Source of the DNA: Pseudoflavonifractor phocaeensis
GTDB lineage: Bacteria; Bacillota; Clostridia; Oscillospirales; Oscillospiraceae
NCBI RefSeq assembly: GCF_016901955.1
Contig: NZ_JACJLC010000013.1
Location: 1 to 60,307 of the forward strand
Direction of reading: 5' to 3'
DNA length: 60,307 nt
Under the pieces are notes generated by a model that did not search any database, was not told the origin of the DNA, and was given only the letters and a program-made list of their open reading frames with translations. Position numbers and translations under genes: made by a program. Below, piece by piece: positions 1 through 8,152 of this stretch. Within the stretch, counting starts at the first letter, position 1, and the number at the start of each line of letters is the position of its first letter.

Positions 1-27
1 GGCGTTGTTATCGACATCGAGGAGTAA
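1..27 (+). CDS. 3' end of an unknown gene running in from the left
   Basis: Frame 1 reads G-V-V-I-D-I-E-E and then TAA at 25-27, followed at once by a terminator-type hairpin (41-72). The same gene tail (R-K-S-V-A-I-D-I-E-E-stop) recurs at 100-129 as part of a 102-bp repeat, which supports it being a true gene end that was copied. Eight residues are too few to name a family. Confidence 0.35.
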   Translation, partial: GVVIDIEE

Positions 28-40
28 TCAATACTCCCTA

Positions 41-76
41 AAAGAGGACCTGCCTTGCGGCAGGTCCTCTTTGTTT
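41..76 (+). terminator. Rho-independent terminator, repeat copy 1
   Basis: Arms AAAGAGGACCTGCC (41-54) and GGCAGGTCCTCTTT (59-72) close a four-base loop, and TTTGTTT follows. It stands 13 bases after the stop of the gene entering from the left. Confidence 0.8.
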
Positions 77-142
77 ATAGGAGGGTGGCCGACCGAAGGA
101 AAAGCGTTGCTATCGACATCGAGGAGTAATCAATACTCCCTA

Positions 143-178
143 AAAGGGGACCTGCCTTGTGGCAGGTCCTCTTTGTTT
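143..178 (+). terminator. Rho-independent terminator, repeat copy 2
   Basis: This is the second copy of the same hairpin, 102 bp downstream, with small compensating changes at the stem base and the same TTTGTTT tail. Confidence 0.75.
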
Positions 179-235
179 ATAGGAGGGTGACCGACCGAAG
201 GAAAAGCGTTGCTATCGACATCGAGGAGCAATTCT

Positions 236-289
236 CCTCAGTGAAACAGAAAGACCTGCCTTTAGGCAGGTCTTTCTGTTTCACTGAGG
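236..289. terminator. Long perfect palindrome, probable bidirectional terminator
   Basis: Left arm 236-261 and right arm 264-289 are perfect 26-base complements around a two-base loop. The core (GACCTGCC/GGCAGGTC) is shared with the neighbouring repeat hairpins. It lies downstream of the minus-strand DUF3343 gene (end 356) and of the plus-strand repeats, so it can stop transcription from both sides. Confidence 0.7.
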
Positions 290-355
290 ATCCAGCCGTC
301 AGGCTGGCTATTTTTTTGCCCTTGTTGTGCGAGAGGGTGCCTGTAGAAGCAGAGG

Positions 356-598
356 TCACACCCACAACTCCAACACGTGGATTTCCTGCCAGCGCAGGCC
401 CTTCCGGGTCATGGCCTGGGTGAGGGAAGCCTCTGCCTCCACTGGGGCTTTCCAAGCCAGGCCGCAGCCGGCGCTGATCTCTCTCGGTACCGGAATGAGC
501 CGGCCGGGCAACTGCTGCTGACGGCAGAACTGTTCCATGCTCATAGCGTCGGTAGTGGTGGAGAAGGTAATGACGAGGGCCGGTTTCTTTTCCCGCAT
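356..598 (-). CDS. DUF3343 protein, putative Se/S carrier-like
   Basis: An 80-residue protein with the features of the DUF3343 family: an N-terminal strand (ALVITFSTTTDAMSME), a middle RLIPVPREISAGCGLAWK stretch with the conserved cysteine, and a C-terminal alpha/beta end. Members are small proteins found beside selenium-metabolism genes and proposed to shuttle a chalcogen on the cysteine; the chemistry is not established. It starts eight bases after the yedF stop and its Shine-Dalgarno (GAGG) lies in that junction, so the two are co-transcribed and probably work together. Confidence 0.8.
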   Translation of the reverse strand: MREKKPALVITFSTTTDAMSMEQFCRQQQLPGRLIPVPREISAGCGLAWKAPVEAEASLTQAMTRKGLRWQEIHVLELWV

Positions 599-606
599 GG
601 CCGGCC

Positions 607-1221
607 TCAGGGACGGACCACCCGGCCGGCGGTAGTCATCTTTTCCACGATATCATACATGTTGGTGACTCCGCCCACCGCTAGCTGTTCAGTAAGGCCA
701 AAGTAGTTCAGGCAGGTGCCGCAGGTGAGGATCTCCACCCCCTGGGCCTCCAGACTTTTCAGATCCTCCAGGGAAAGGGAGCCCTGAGTGGTCAGTTTTG
801 CACCGCCGTTATAAAACAGAAGGGTCTTGGGAAGTACCTCCTGTTGGGTGAGGGCGAAAAGAAAACTCTTCATCAGGGCGGCTCCCAGCTCGTCGCTGCC
901 GGTACCCATGCAGGGGGAGGAGATGACCACCACCGTGTCTCCCCTGCTGCCGCCGGGGACCAGGCAGGTCTCCTCTCCGGATTCCTGAGGGAGGGCGCTC
1001 TCCCCAATCTCCATGACTACCCGGAACTGCTTGTCTCCCAGCTTTTCGGATTTAACGCCGTAGCCATTGTTGTGGGCCAGACGAGTCAGGTTTTGCACTG
1101 CCACCGCATTGTCCACCAAAGTCTCCACCGTGCCGGGGCCATTCAGCTCCTTAATGGCGTTTTTGGTTTTGACTACCGGAATGGGGCAGGGATCGCCCAT
1201 AGCGTTTACTTGCTTGCGCAT
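607..1221 (-). CDS. yedF: Sulfurtransferase-like selenium metabolism protein YedF
   Basis: A 204-residue two-domain protein. Residues 1-75 are a TusA-like fold with the diagnostic CPxPV motif (GDPCPIPVVKTKNAI). The rest is a DsrE-like domain with a conserved ILTCGTCLNYFGL cysteine pair and VTNMYDIVE near the end. The family is linked to selenium handling by genome context; the substrate is unproven. The ATG at 1221 is chosen because GGAGGAGAC lies seven bases upstream; a longer frame from 1296 has no such site. It is the first gene of a two-gene unit with DUF3343. selA/selB/selD are not in the window. Confidence 0.88.
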   Translation of the reverse strand: MRKQVNAMGDPCPIPVVKTKNAIKELNGPGTVETLVDNAVAVQNLTRLAHNNGYGVKSEKLGDKQFRVVMEIGESALPQESGEETCLVPGGSRGDTVVVISSPCMGTGSDELGAALMKSFLFALTQQEVLPKTLLFYNGGAKLTTQGSLSLEDLKSLEAQGVEILTCGTCLNYFGLTEQLAVGGVTNMYDIVEKMTTAGRVVRP

Positions 1222-1296
1222 GATTGTCTCCTCCTGTGTTGTAATCGGGCCTGGAGCCCGTTGGAGTAAAGTGCTTTTTCTTAGTATAGCCGCCAA

Positions 1297-1519
1297 CGGG
1301 TTGGATGTAAAGTTCTATATAGATTATAGAAAAATAGAATAATTTGATTCAATCAGGTGAGAGAGTACTGGAATCCTGGATATAAATCCTGAGAAGCTGG
1401 AATTATAAAACGAAATTTCAGTTTATGGTTCGATTTATACCCATTACATTGCCATACCACTTTTTTTCTGATATGCTTATTTATAACGTGCACTCCCAAA
1501 CAGAGAAAGTTGGTGTGCT
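1297..1519 (+). promoter_or_regulatory. Intergenic region with promoter for the EAL gene
   Basis: This AT-rich 220-bp gap separates divergent yedF and the EAL gene. A plus-strand promoter candidate is TTGCCA (1449-1454), a 17-bp spacer and TATGCT (1472-1477), about 40 bp before the ATG at 1520. No riboswitch or repeat was recognised. Confidence 0.5.
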
Positions 1520-4075
1520 ATGAGGCAGTATGTGACCGGAGCCCTCCTGCGGTATATGGATCTGCTCGGGGACAGTACGGAGGATTACTATCTTTGTTAT
1601 GATTGCAAAAAGGATGAACTGAGATTTTCAAAGAATATTGGGCAGATTGTGGACCTTTTTTCAGGAAAGGAGTCCAAATGTGGGCTGAAGGACTGGCTCG
1701 GGATCGTGGCCCCCATGGATCTGCCCAAACTGAAGCGGCTATTTCAGGATTTGCTGGAAGGGGAAATGCGGTATTTCAACGTGAATTACCGTATCCGAGA
1801 CAGGTACGGCAACCGGATCTGGATCAACAGCCGGGCCAGATGCTATTCTGGTGAGGATGGCCGCCCGGACTATGTGCTGGGACGGCTTACTCGCCAGACC
1901 AAGGTGGGAAACGCCAGCGGCGCTTATCATCACGACGGATTGATGCAGACCCTGAGCCGTTACAGAAGCGAGGGCCTGGATGGATTTTTGATGGCTATCA
2001 GTGTGGATGGCCTGGAGCGGATCAATGTGAAATGCGGCCGGGCCTTCGGAGACGCTGTAATCAAGTCACTGGCCGAAAGTATGGCCGCCGCCATCCACAA
2101 TGTAGAATTGGTATTCCGTACCAGCGGAGACTGCTATTGCGCCCTATTGCCCACCATCGATCAGGCGGATGCAGAGCGTTATTTTGAGACGGTACAGAGA
2201 GAACTGCGGGACCAGTGTACCATCTCCGGTGGGGCGGTTTCCATCCAGACCTATCAGGTGCCGGAGAGCTATATTCTCCTCCAATATGCGGAGAGTGCCC
2301 TGGATACCGCGAAGCTGCGGGGGAAAAACCGCCTTTGCTTTTTCTCCCCTCAGGATTATGAGCGGAAGCTGGCAACCATCGAACTCCAGGAAGAGCTGGA
2401 GGCCGCGGTCCGGGCGGAGTTTAAGGGATTTTCCATCCAGTTTCAGGCTCAGGTGCGGTCGGAGAGCTTTGATCTGTACGGAGCGGAGGCCCTGCTCCGG
2501 TTCGATTCCCCCCGGCGCGGCGCCATCCAACCCGCCGAGTTTATCCCCGTTCTGGAGGACAGCGAGCTCATCTGCCCGGTGGGACTGTGGGTGCTGCGGC
2601 AGGGACTGGAGCAGTGCCGCCAGTGGCGGAGGACCCATCCCCGGTTTCATCTCAGTGTCAATATGTCCTATGCCCAGCTCCGCCAGCCGGAGATCCAGTC
2701 CGATGTACTCCGGATCCTGCGGGAGAGTGGGGTACCAGGCAATGCCCTCACTATTGAGGTCACCGAGAGCATGGAACTCAAGGACTACCCACATCTAAAT
2801 ACCATTTTCAGAGAATGGAAAAAGGAGGGAATCCAGATCTCGGTGGATGACTTCGGCACCGGATATTCCAGCCTGGGCTGGTTGAAGGAGTTGGCCATCG
2901 ACGAGATCAAGATCGACCGCTGCTTTGTCAGTGGAATCCAGAACAGCGCCTACAATTTGCGGTTGTTGTCCAATATGATGGAGTTGGCTGACAGCTGCCA
3001 GATCCGGGTTTGCTGCGAAGGAGTAGAAAAGCTTGAGGAGCTCTCCGCGCTGAGCCGGCTGCGGCCTGCGCTCTATCAGGGCTACTATTTTGCCAGGCCG
3101 TGTACACCGGAGGCCTTTGCAGATAACATACTGAACGGGCGCTTTGATCCTCCCAAGCTGGCAGTAGCGGCGGAGCCTGCCTGCGCCGGACAAGTCCCAC
3201 TGGCCATGGAAGGACTGGAGCACGACCTGCTTAACGAGACGGAGGAGATCATTGCCATCTGCGACATTAAGACCTATGAGATCTGTTACCTGAATCCGTC
3301 TGGCCAGAATACATACGGAGTGCGGGATTACCTGGGGCAGAAATGCCACAAGGTATTCTATGGTATGGACTCTCCCTGCCCATTCTGCACGAACAGAGAG
3401 CTGCGGCAGGATACGTTTCTCGTTCGCGAGGAGTGGAATGAATATTGCAGCCGCCATCTGCTGCTCAAGGAAAAGCTGCTGCGGGAGCACGGCGGGCGGC
3501 TCCGCCTGAGTGTGGGAACGGACATTACCAAAGGAGAATTTGTGAGCCAGAGGACGCAGGAAAGGCTGGCCTTCTCTCAAAAGGTGGTGCAATATGTAGA
3601 GACCCTTTCCAGACAGCGGGACTTCGGCCACGCGGTGCTTCAGGCGCTGGCCGCGGTGGGAGAATTCTACAAAGCGGACCGGGCTTACCTGTTTGAACGC
3701 AATCCCGTTCAGGAGGACCACTGGGACAATACCTATGAGTGGTGCGACTGTAATGTGGCGCCCATGAAAGACAATTTACAGGGTGTGCCGCCGGAAGGAA
3801 TCCAACGATGGATGGAGCTTTTTTCCAGAGATCAGTCGGTGGTTATTTACAATCTGGAGCCGTTGCGCAGAAACTGGCCCGTGGAGTGGCGGGATTTGAG
3901 CATGCAGGGTATCCAGCGGCTGATTGCTGTGCCCTTCCGGGAGGAGGGACGGCTGGTGGGCTTTATCGGGGTGGATAACCCCCGGTATTCCATCGAGGAC
4001 GACGCCCAGATCCGATTGTTGGCATATTTCCTGGCCATGCGGCGGCAGCGGGACCGGGACGAGCACCGACGGTAA
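1520..4075 (+). CDS. PAS / degenerate GGDEF / EAL / PAS / GAF signalling protein
   Basis: An 851-residue soluble signalling protein. Order: PAS-like fold (about 20-125), GGDEF fold (about 135-285) whose active motif reads SGDCY instead of GGDEF, EAL domain (about 290-540) with EALLRF, SVNMS, TESME, DDFGTGYSS and EGVEKLEEL all present, a second PAS-like part (about 575-690, with a CPFC pair) and a GAF-like domain (about 700-845). The intact EAL residues predict cyclic-di-GMP phosphodiesterase activity; the GGDEF is probably only structural or a GTP sensor. There are no transmembrane segments. It is a single gene, and cytoplasmic signals sensed by PAS/GAF probably tune c-di-GMP breakdown. Confidence 0.88.
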   Translation: MRQYVTGALLRYMDLLGDSTEDYYLCYDCKKDELRFSKNIGQIVDLFSGKESKCGLKDWLGIVAPMDLPKLKRLFQDLLEGEMRYFNVNYRIRDRYGNRIWINSRARCYSGEDGRPDYVLGRLTRQTKVGNASGAYHHDGLMQTLSRYRSEGLDGFLMAISVDGLERINVKCGRAFGDAVIKSLAESMAAAIHNVELVFRTSGDCYCALLPTIDQADAERYFETVQRELRDQCTISGGAVSIQTYQVPESYILLQYAESALDTAKLRGKNRLCFFSPQDYERKLATIELQEELEAAVRAEFKGFSIQFQAQVRSESFDLYGAEALLRFDSPRRGAIQPAEFIPVLEDSELICPVGLWVLRQGLEQCRQWRRTHPRFHLSVNMSYAQLRQPEIQSDVLRILRESGVPGNALTIEVTESMELKDYPHLNTIFREWKKEGIQISVDDFGTGYSSLGWLKELAIDEIKIDRCFVSGIQNSAYNLRLLSNMMELADSCQIRVCCEGVEKLEELSALSRLRPALYQGYYFARPCTPEAFADNILNGRFDPPKLAVAAEPACAGQVPLAMEGLEHDLLNETEEIIAICDIKTYEICYLNPSGQNTYGVRDYLGQKCHKVFYGMDSPCPFCTNRELRQDTFLVREEWNEYCSRHLLLKEKLLREHGGRLRLSVGTDITKGEFVSQRTQERLAFSQKVVQYVETLSRQRDFGHAVLQALAAVGEFYKADRAYLFERNPVQEDHWDNTYEWCDCNVAPMKDNLQGVPPEGIQRWMELFSRDQSVVIYNLEPLRRNWPVEWRDLSMQGIQRLIAVPFREEGRLVGFIGVDNPRYSIEDDAQIRLLAYFLAMRRQRDRDEHRR

Positions 4076-4289
4076 AAGAATATGTTCAGGCAGCGGACCG
4101 GCAGGTCCCGGGATCAGGCGGATCGGCTTCCCTGTCCCGGACCTGTCGGTCCGCTTTGGACGCGACGCCTTTTTACAGTGGGGACTCTCCCGCTGGCCCC
4201 GTGTGTGTTTCCGATCTCCGTTGAGGAATCGGTCGCCCTTGAGGGCTAGGTCTCTTTGGCTGGATAGATCCTTTGCTGCGCTCAGGATA

Positions 4290-4330
4290 ACAAAACAAGG
4301 GGCTGTTGCGTCAAGCGCAACTGCCCCTTG
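4290..4330 (-). terminator. Terminator of the ABC exporter operon
   Basis: Read on the minus strand, CAAGGGGC...GCCCCTTG (4296-4330) forms a stem and is followed by TTTTGTT. It lies 12 bases past the stop of the minus-strand ABC gene. The region 4076-4290 holds GC-rich sequence with no gene I can support. Confidence 0.8.
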
Positions 4331-4341
4331 TAAAATTGAGC

Positions 4342-6228
4342 TTACCCCGCCTGTTCTGCCGGCTTTCCGGTGTACAGCTGATAATATTTGCCCTTCTGTT
4401 CCATGAGCTGGTCGTGGGTGCCCCGCCCAATGATGCGGCCCTGCTCCATGACCATGATACAGTCGGCGTTGCGGACGGTGGACAGCCGGTGGGCGATGAC
4501 GAAGGTGGTCCGCCCGGCCATCAGGGCGTCCATGCCGTCCTGCACCAGCTTTTCCGTGCGGGTGTCGATGGAGGAGGTGGCCTCGTCCAGGATGAGAGCG
4601 GGGGGATCGGCCACGGCGGCCCGGGCGATGGCAATGAGCTGCCGCTGACCCTGAGACAGGTTGGCCCCGTCCCCGGTGAGCATGGTATGGTACCCGTCAG
4701 GCAGGCGGCGGATGAAGCCGTCGGCGTTGGCCAGCCGGGCGGCGGCCATGCAGGCCTCATCGGTGGCCTCCAGATTGCCGTAGCGGATGTTGTCCATTAC
4801 CGTGCCGGTGAACAGATGGGTATCCTGAAGGACGATGCCCAGGGAGCGGCGGAGATCCGCTTTTTTAATCTTGTTGATGTTGATGCCGTCGTACCGGATC
4901 TTGCCGTCGGCAATGTCATAGAAACGGTTGATCAGGTTGGTGATGGTGGTTTTGCCCGCGCCGGTGGCCCCTACAAAGGCGATCTTCTGTCCCGGCTTGG
5001 CCCACAGGCTCACGTCGTGGAGCACCAGCTTGTCGGGGGTATAGCCGAAGTCCACGTGATCCAGCACCACGCCCCCCTCCAGCTTGGTATATGTAACGGT
5101 GCCGTCGGCCTTGTGGGGGTGCCGCCAGGCCCACAGATCGGTGCGGGTGGCGCTCTCGGTAAGCTGGCCGCCGGGCTCCTCCCTGACGTTGACCAGCTCC
5201 ACATAGCCCTGGTCGGCCTCGGGCGTCTGGTCCATCAGGTCAAAGACTCGCTGAGCGCCGGCGGCGGCGGTGACCACGAAGTTGACCTGCTGGCTCACCT
5301 GGGTGATGGGCTGGGTAAAGCTCTTGTTCAGGCCTACAAAGGTGACCACCGTGCCCAGGGTTACCCCTGCCAGGCTGTTGATGCCCAGCACAGCCCCCAC
5401 GATGGCCACCAGCACATAGCTGAGCCAGCCAATGTTGTTGTTGATGGGCATAAGCAGGTTGGCATAGCGGTTGGCCTTGTCGGCGCTCTGGCGGAGGGAC
5501 TCGTTTACCTGGCGGAAGTCGGCCTTGGCGGTCTCCTCGTGGCAAAATACCTTGACCACCTTCTGACCGTCCAGCATCTCCTCAATGAAGCCGTCCACAA
5601 TGCCCAGATCCCGCTGCTGCTTTACGTAGTATGCTCCCGACAGCCTGGAGAAGGTGGCGGTGACCCACAGCATCACCAGGGCGGTAAGCACCGAGATGAC
5701 GGTGAGCATGGGATTGATGAGCAGCATGGTGATCAGGGTGGCTACCATGGTAATGGAGGAGTTGACGATCTGGGGAATGCTCTGGCTGAGCAGCTGCCGC
5801 AGGGTGTCCACGTCGTTGGTGTATACCGACATGATATCCCCGTGGGCGTGGGTGTCAAAGTATCCGATGGGCAGGGCCTCCATCCGCTGGAAAAGGTCGT
5901 TCCGAAGCTGGCGCATGGTGCCCTGGCTCGCATTGACCATGATCCGGTTGTAGGCAAAGGCGGCCACCACGCCCACCCCCATCAGGCAGCCCAGGCGTAC
6001 CATGCTGGCGGCCAGCCCGCTGAAATCCCGGGAGCCGCTGTTCACCATGGGGAGGATGTAGTCGTCCACCAGGGTCTGGGGAAAGGTGGCAGCTACCACC
6101 GTGGCCACAGCGGAGACAAGGATGCACAGGATCACTAGGACGAACAGGACCCCGTAGGAGCGGAGCATATAGCGGAGCACCCGGTTCAGCACTTTACCGG
6201 CACCGGCCTTTCGTTTGGTTTCGTTCAT
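4342..6228 (-). CDS. ABC exporter half-transporter, subunit B (catalytic NBD)
   Basis: A 628-residue type-IV ABC exporter: six transmembrane helices in the first 330 residues, then a nucleotide-binding domain with Walker A GATGAGKTT (about 419), signature LSQGQRQ (about 522), Walker B ILDEATSS with the catalytic glutamate (about 546) and a switch histidine (IAHRLS). About 50 extra residues before the NBD (VREEPGGQLTESATRTD) are typical of the longer partner in heterodimeric multidrug exporters such as BmrCD/LmrCD/TM287-288. It lies 18 bases after its partner (7986-6247), with AAGGAGG before the ATG. The substrate is unknown; drug or lipid export is the family role. Confidence 0.88.
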   Translation of the reverse strand: MNETKRKAGAGKVLNRVLRYMLRSYGVLFVLVILCILVSAVATVVAATFPQTLVDDYILPMVNSGSRDFSGLAASMVRLGCLMGVGVVAAFAYNRIMVNASQGTMRQLRNDLFQRMEALPIGYFDTHAHGDIMSVYTNDVDTLRQLLSQSIPQIVNSSITMVATLITMLLINPMLTVISVLTALVMLWVTATFSRLSGAYYVKQQRDLGIVDGFIEEMLDGQKVVKVFCHEETAKADFRQVNESLRQSADKANRYANLLMPINNNIGWLSYVLVAIVGAVLGINSLAGVTLGTVVTFVGLNKSFTQPITQVSQQVNFVVTAAAGAQRVFDLMDQTPEADQGYVELVNVREEPGGQLTESATRTDLWAWRHPHKADGTVTYTKLEGGVVLDHVDFGYTPDKLVLHDVSLWAKPGQKIAFVGATGAGKTTITNLINRFYDIADGKIRYDGININKIKKADLRRSLGIVLQDTHLFTGTVMDNIRYGNLEATDEACMAAARLANADGFIRRLPDGYHTMLTGDGANLSQGQRQLIAIARAAVADPPALILDEATSSIDTRTEKLVQDGMDALMAGRTTFVIAHRLSTVRNADCIMVMEQGRIIGRGTHDQLMEQKGKYYQLYTGKPAEQAG

Positions 6229-6246
6229 GATTGCGATAGCCTCCTT

Positions 6247-7986
6247 TTACGCGCTCTGGTCGAAGTCGCCCCCGCCCTTTACCTGGGATTCGTAGATCTC
6301 CCGGTAAATGGCGTTGGTCTTGAGCAGGTTTTCATGGGTATCAAAGCCATTGATACCGCCCTCATCCAGCACCAGAATGCGGTCGGCCTGCTCCACACTG
6401 GAGATTCGCTGGGCGATGATGAGCTTGGTGGTGCCGGGGATCTGCCGGGCAAAGGCCTGCCGGATCCTGGCGTCAGTGGCGGTGTCCACGGCGGAGGTGG
6501 AGTCGTCCAGGATGAGTACCTTGGGATGCTTGAGCAGGGCCCGGGCAATGCACAGCCGTTGCTTCTGGCCTCCGGAAAGGTTGGCGCCGCCCCGCTCCAC
6601 CCGAGTCTGGTAGCCGTCGGGGAAACGGTCGATAAATTCGTCGGCGCAGGCTGCCTTGCATGCGGCGACGCAGGCCTCCTCGGTGGCCTCCGGGTCGCCC
6701 CAGCGCAGATTGTCCAGGATGGTGCCGGAAAACAGGGTGTTCTTTTGAAGCACCACCGCAACCTGACTCCGAAGGACCTCGGTATCATAGCGGCGCACGT
6801 CCACGCCGCCCACCCGGACGGCCCCCTGGCTCACGTCGTACAGCCGGCAGATCAGATTGACCAGGCTGCTTTTGCCGCAGCCGGTACCGCCGATGATCCC
6901 AATGGTCTCGCCCGCCCTGATATGCAGGTCGATATCCCGGAGGGCCATTTTATCGCTGCCGCTTTTATAGGAGAAGCTGACATGGTCGAAGTCGATGGAA
7001 CCGTCGGCCACCTCGGTCACCGGCTGGGCCGGCTCGGACAGGTCGGGCGTTTCCCGCAGCACCTGGCTGATCCGGCGGATGCTGGCCATGGACATGGAGA
7101 TCATCACCACCACCATGGACAGCATCATCAGGCTCATCAGCAGGGACATGATGTAGCTGAACAGGCTGGTGAGATCGCCGGTGGTCATGGAGCCTCCTAC
7201 GATAAACTGAGCCCCCAGCCAGGAGGCGGAGAGAATGCAGAAGTAGACTGCCAGCATCATGGCCGGGTTGTTAAAGGCCAGCAGACCCTCGGCCTTGACG
7301 AACAGCCGGTACAGCGCGGCGGAAGCCCGGGAGAACTTGCGGTTCTCGTAGTCTTCCCGGACAAAGGCCTTTACGACCCGGATGGCGGACACGTTCTCCT
7401 GCACACTGGCGTTCAGGTCGTCGTATTTCTGGAACACCTGGTTGAAGAGCTTCAGGGTGACCACCATAATGGCTCCCAGCACCAGAATGAGAAAGACCAC
7501 TGCAATGAGGAACATCAGGCTCATGGCGGGACTGATGAGGATGCACATCATGTAGCTGAACACCAGCATGAGGGGGGACCGGGCGGCGATGCGGATGACC
7601 ATCATAAAGGCGTTCTGCACATTGGTGACGTCGGTGGTCATCCGGGTGACCAGGCCGGGCACGCTGAATTTGTCGATGTTGGAAAAGGAGAAGGTCTGGA
7701 TTTTATTGTAGATGGCCTCCCGCAGGTTGGCTGACAGACCGGCGGAGGCGCTGGCGGCGTACTTGCCCGCCAGGGCGCCGAAGGCCAGGCTGAGCAGGGC
7801 CATGACCACCATCAGAAGCCCATAGCGGTATACCACCGGCAGGTTGGCGGCCTCCAACCCCCTGTCGATGATGATTGCGGTGATGAAGGGCATCAGGATC
7901 TCCATCAGCACCTCCAGCGCCGTCAACAGGACGCACAGGACGGCGTCCCTCCGGTACCGTCCCAGCTGTTGCAATACTTGTTTCAC
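6247..7986 (-). CDS. ABC exporter half-transporter, subunit A (degenerate NBD)
   Basis: A 579-residue partner of the gene after it. Six transmembrane helices precede an NBD with Walker A GGTGCGKSS (about 367), canonical signature LSGGQKQR (about 470) and Walker B LILDDSTSAVD, where aspartate replaces the catalytic glutamate; the switch histidine position reads IIAQRIS (Q). This asymmetry means the pair has one consensus and one degenerate ATP site, as in heterodimeric exporters. The GTG start at 7986 is preceded by GAGGAGG. It is divergent from the LysR gene, which is the likely regulator. Confidence 0.88.
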   Translation of the reverse strand: MKQVLQQLGRYRRDAVLCVLLTALEVLMEILMPFITAIIIDRGLEAANLPVVYRYGLLMVVMALLSLAFGALAGKYAASASAGLSANLREAIYNKIQTFSFSNIDKFSVPGLVTRMTTDVTNVQNAFMMVIRIAARSPLMLVFSYMMCILISPAMSLMFLIAVVFLILVLGAIMVVTLKLFNQVFQKYDDLNASVQENVSAIRVVKAFVREDYENRKFSRASAALYRLFVKAEGLLAFNNPAMMLAVYFCILSASWLGAQFIVGGSMTTGDLTSLFSYIMSLLMSLMMLSMVVVMISMSMASIRRISQVLRETPDLSEPAQPVTEVADGSIDFDHVSFSYKSGSDKMALRDIDLHIRAGETIGIIGGTGCGKSSLVNLICRLYDVSQGAVRVGGVDVRRYDTEVLRSQVAVVLQKNTLFSGTILDNLRWGDPEATEEACVAACKAACADEFIDRFPDGYQTRVERGGANLSGGQKQRLCIARALLKHPKVLILDDSTSAVDTATDARIRQAFARQIPGTTKLIIAQRISSVEQADRILVLDEGGINGFDTHENLLKTNAIYREIYESQVKGGGDFDQSA

Positions 7987-8152
7987 GAAATGAGTTCCTC
8001 CTCTTGCGCTTGACGCGGATAATGTTAGATACCTTACAATTTATAGCACATAATCCATTGCAAATGAAATCCGAATCTGTTATGATCAATAAAAGAAATT
8101 TATTGATTTTTGGATACCTGCATTATAATCGGACGAGAGAGGAGCGGTTTTT
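7987..8152. promoter_or_regulatory. Divergent ABC/LysR control region with palindromic operator
   Basis: A 9+9-base inverted repeat, ATCAATAAA (8085-8093) and TTTATTGAT (8099-8107), sits midway. It overlaps a LysR-gene -35 candidate TTGATT (8103-8108), with -10 TATAAT at 8124-8129 (spacer 15, short). On the minus strand TATAAA (8040-8045) is a plausible -10 for the exporter. LysR proteins commonly bind such palindromes in the shared upstream region; binding here is inferred. Confidence 0.5.

Larger units (their letters stand above)
9..230. repeat. 102-bp tandem repeat array (gene tail plus terminator)
   Basis: The landmark TATCGACATCGAGG occurs at 9, 111 and 213, an exact period of 102 bp. 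Each full unit holds a short in-frame tail (DRRKSVAIDIEE-stop) and then a hairpin with arms around GACCTGCC/GGCAGGTC followed by a T-rich run. The third copy diverges after about position 229 and merges with a longer palindrome. The array may extend beyond the left edge. A GTG sits next to AGGAGG in each unit but overlaps it, so translation of the 14-codon frame is doubtful. Confidence 0.85.

Noticed and set aside
85-129. A 14-codon translated mini-gene in each 102-bp repeat
   Set aside because: The GTG overlaps its Shine-Dalgarno, and the frame is better explained as a copied gene tail.
1-230. CRISPR array
   Set aside because: The period is exact and the whole 102-bp unit is repeated; there are no distinct spacers and no cas genes.
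4306-6138. A 610-codon open frame on the plus strand
   Set aside because: It is the antisense shadow of the ABC exporter gene, with no family motif.
6334-7734. A 466-codon plus-strand open frame
   Set aside because: Antisense shadow of the second ABC exporter gene.
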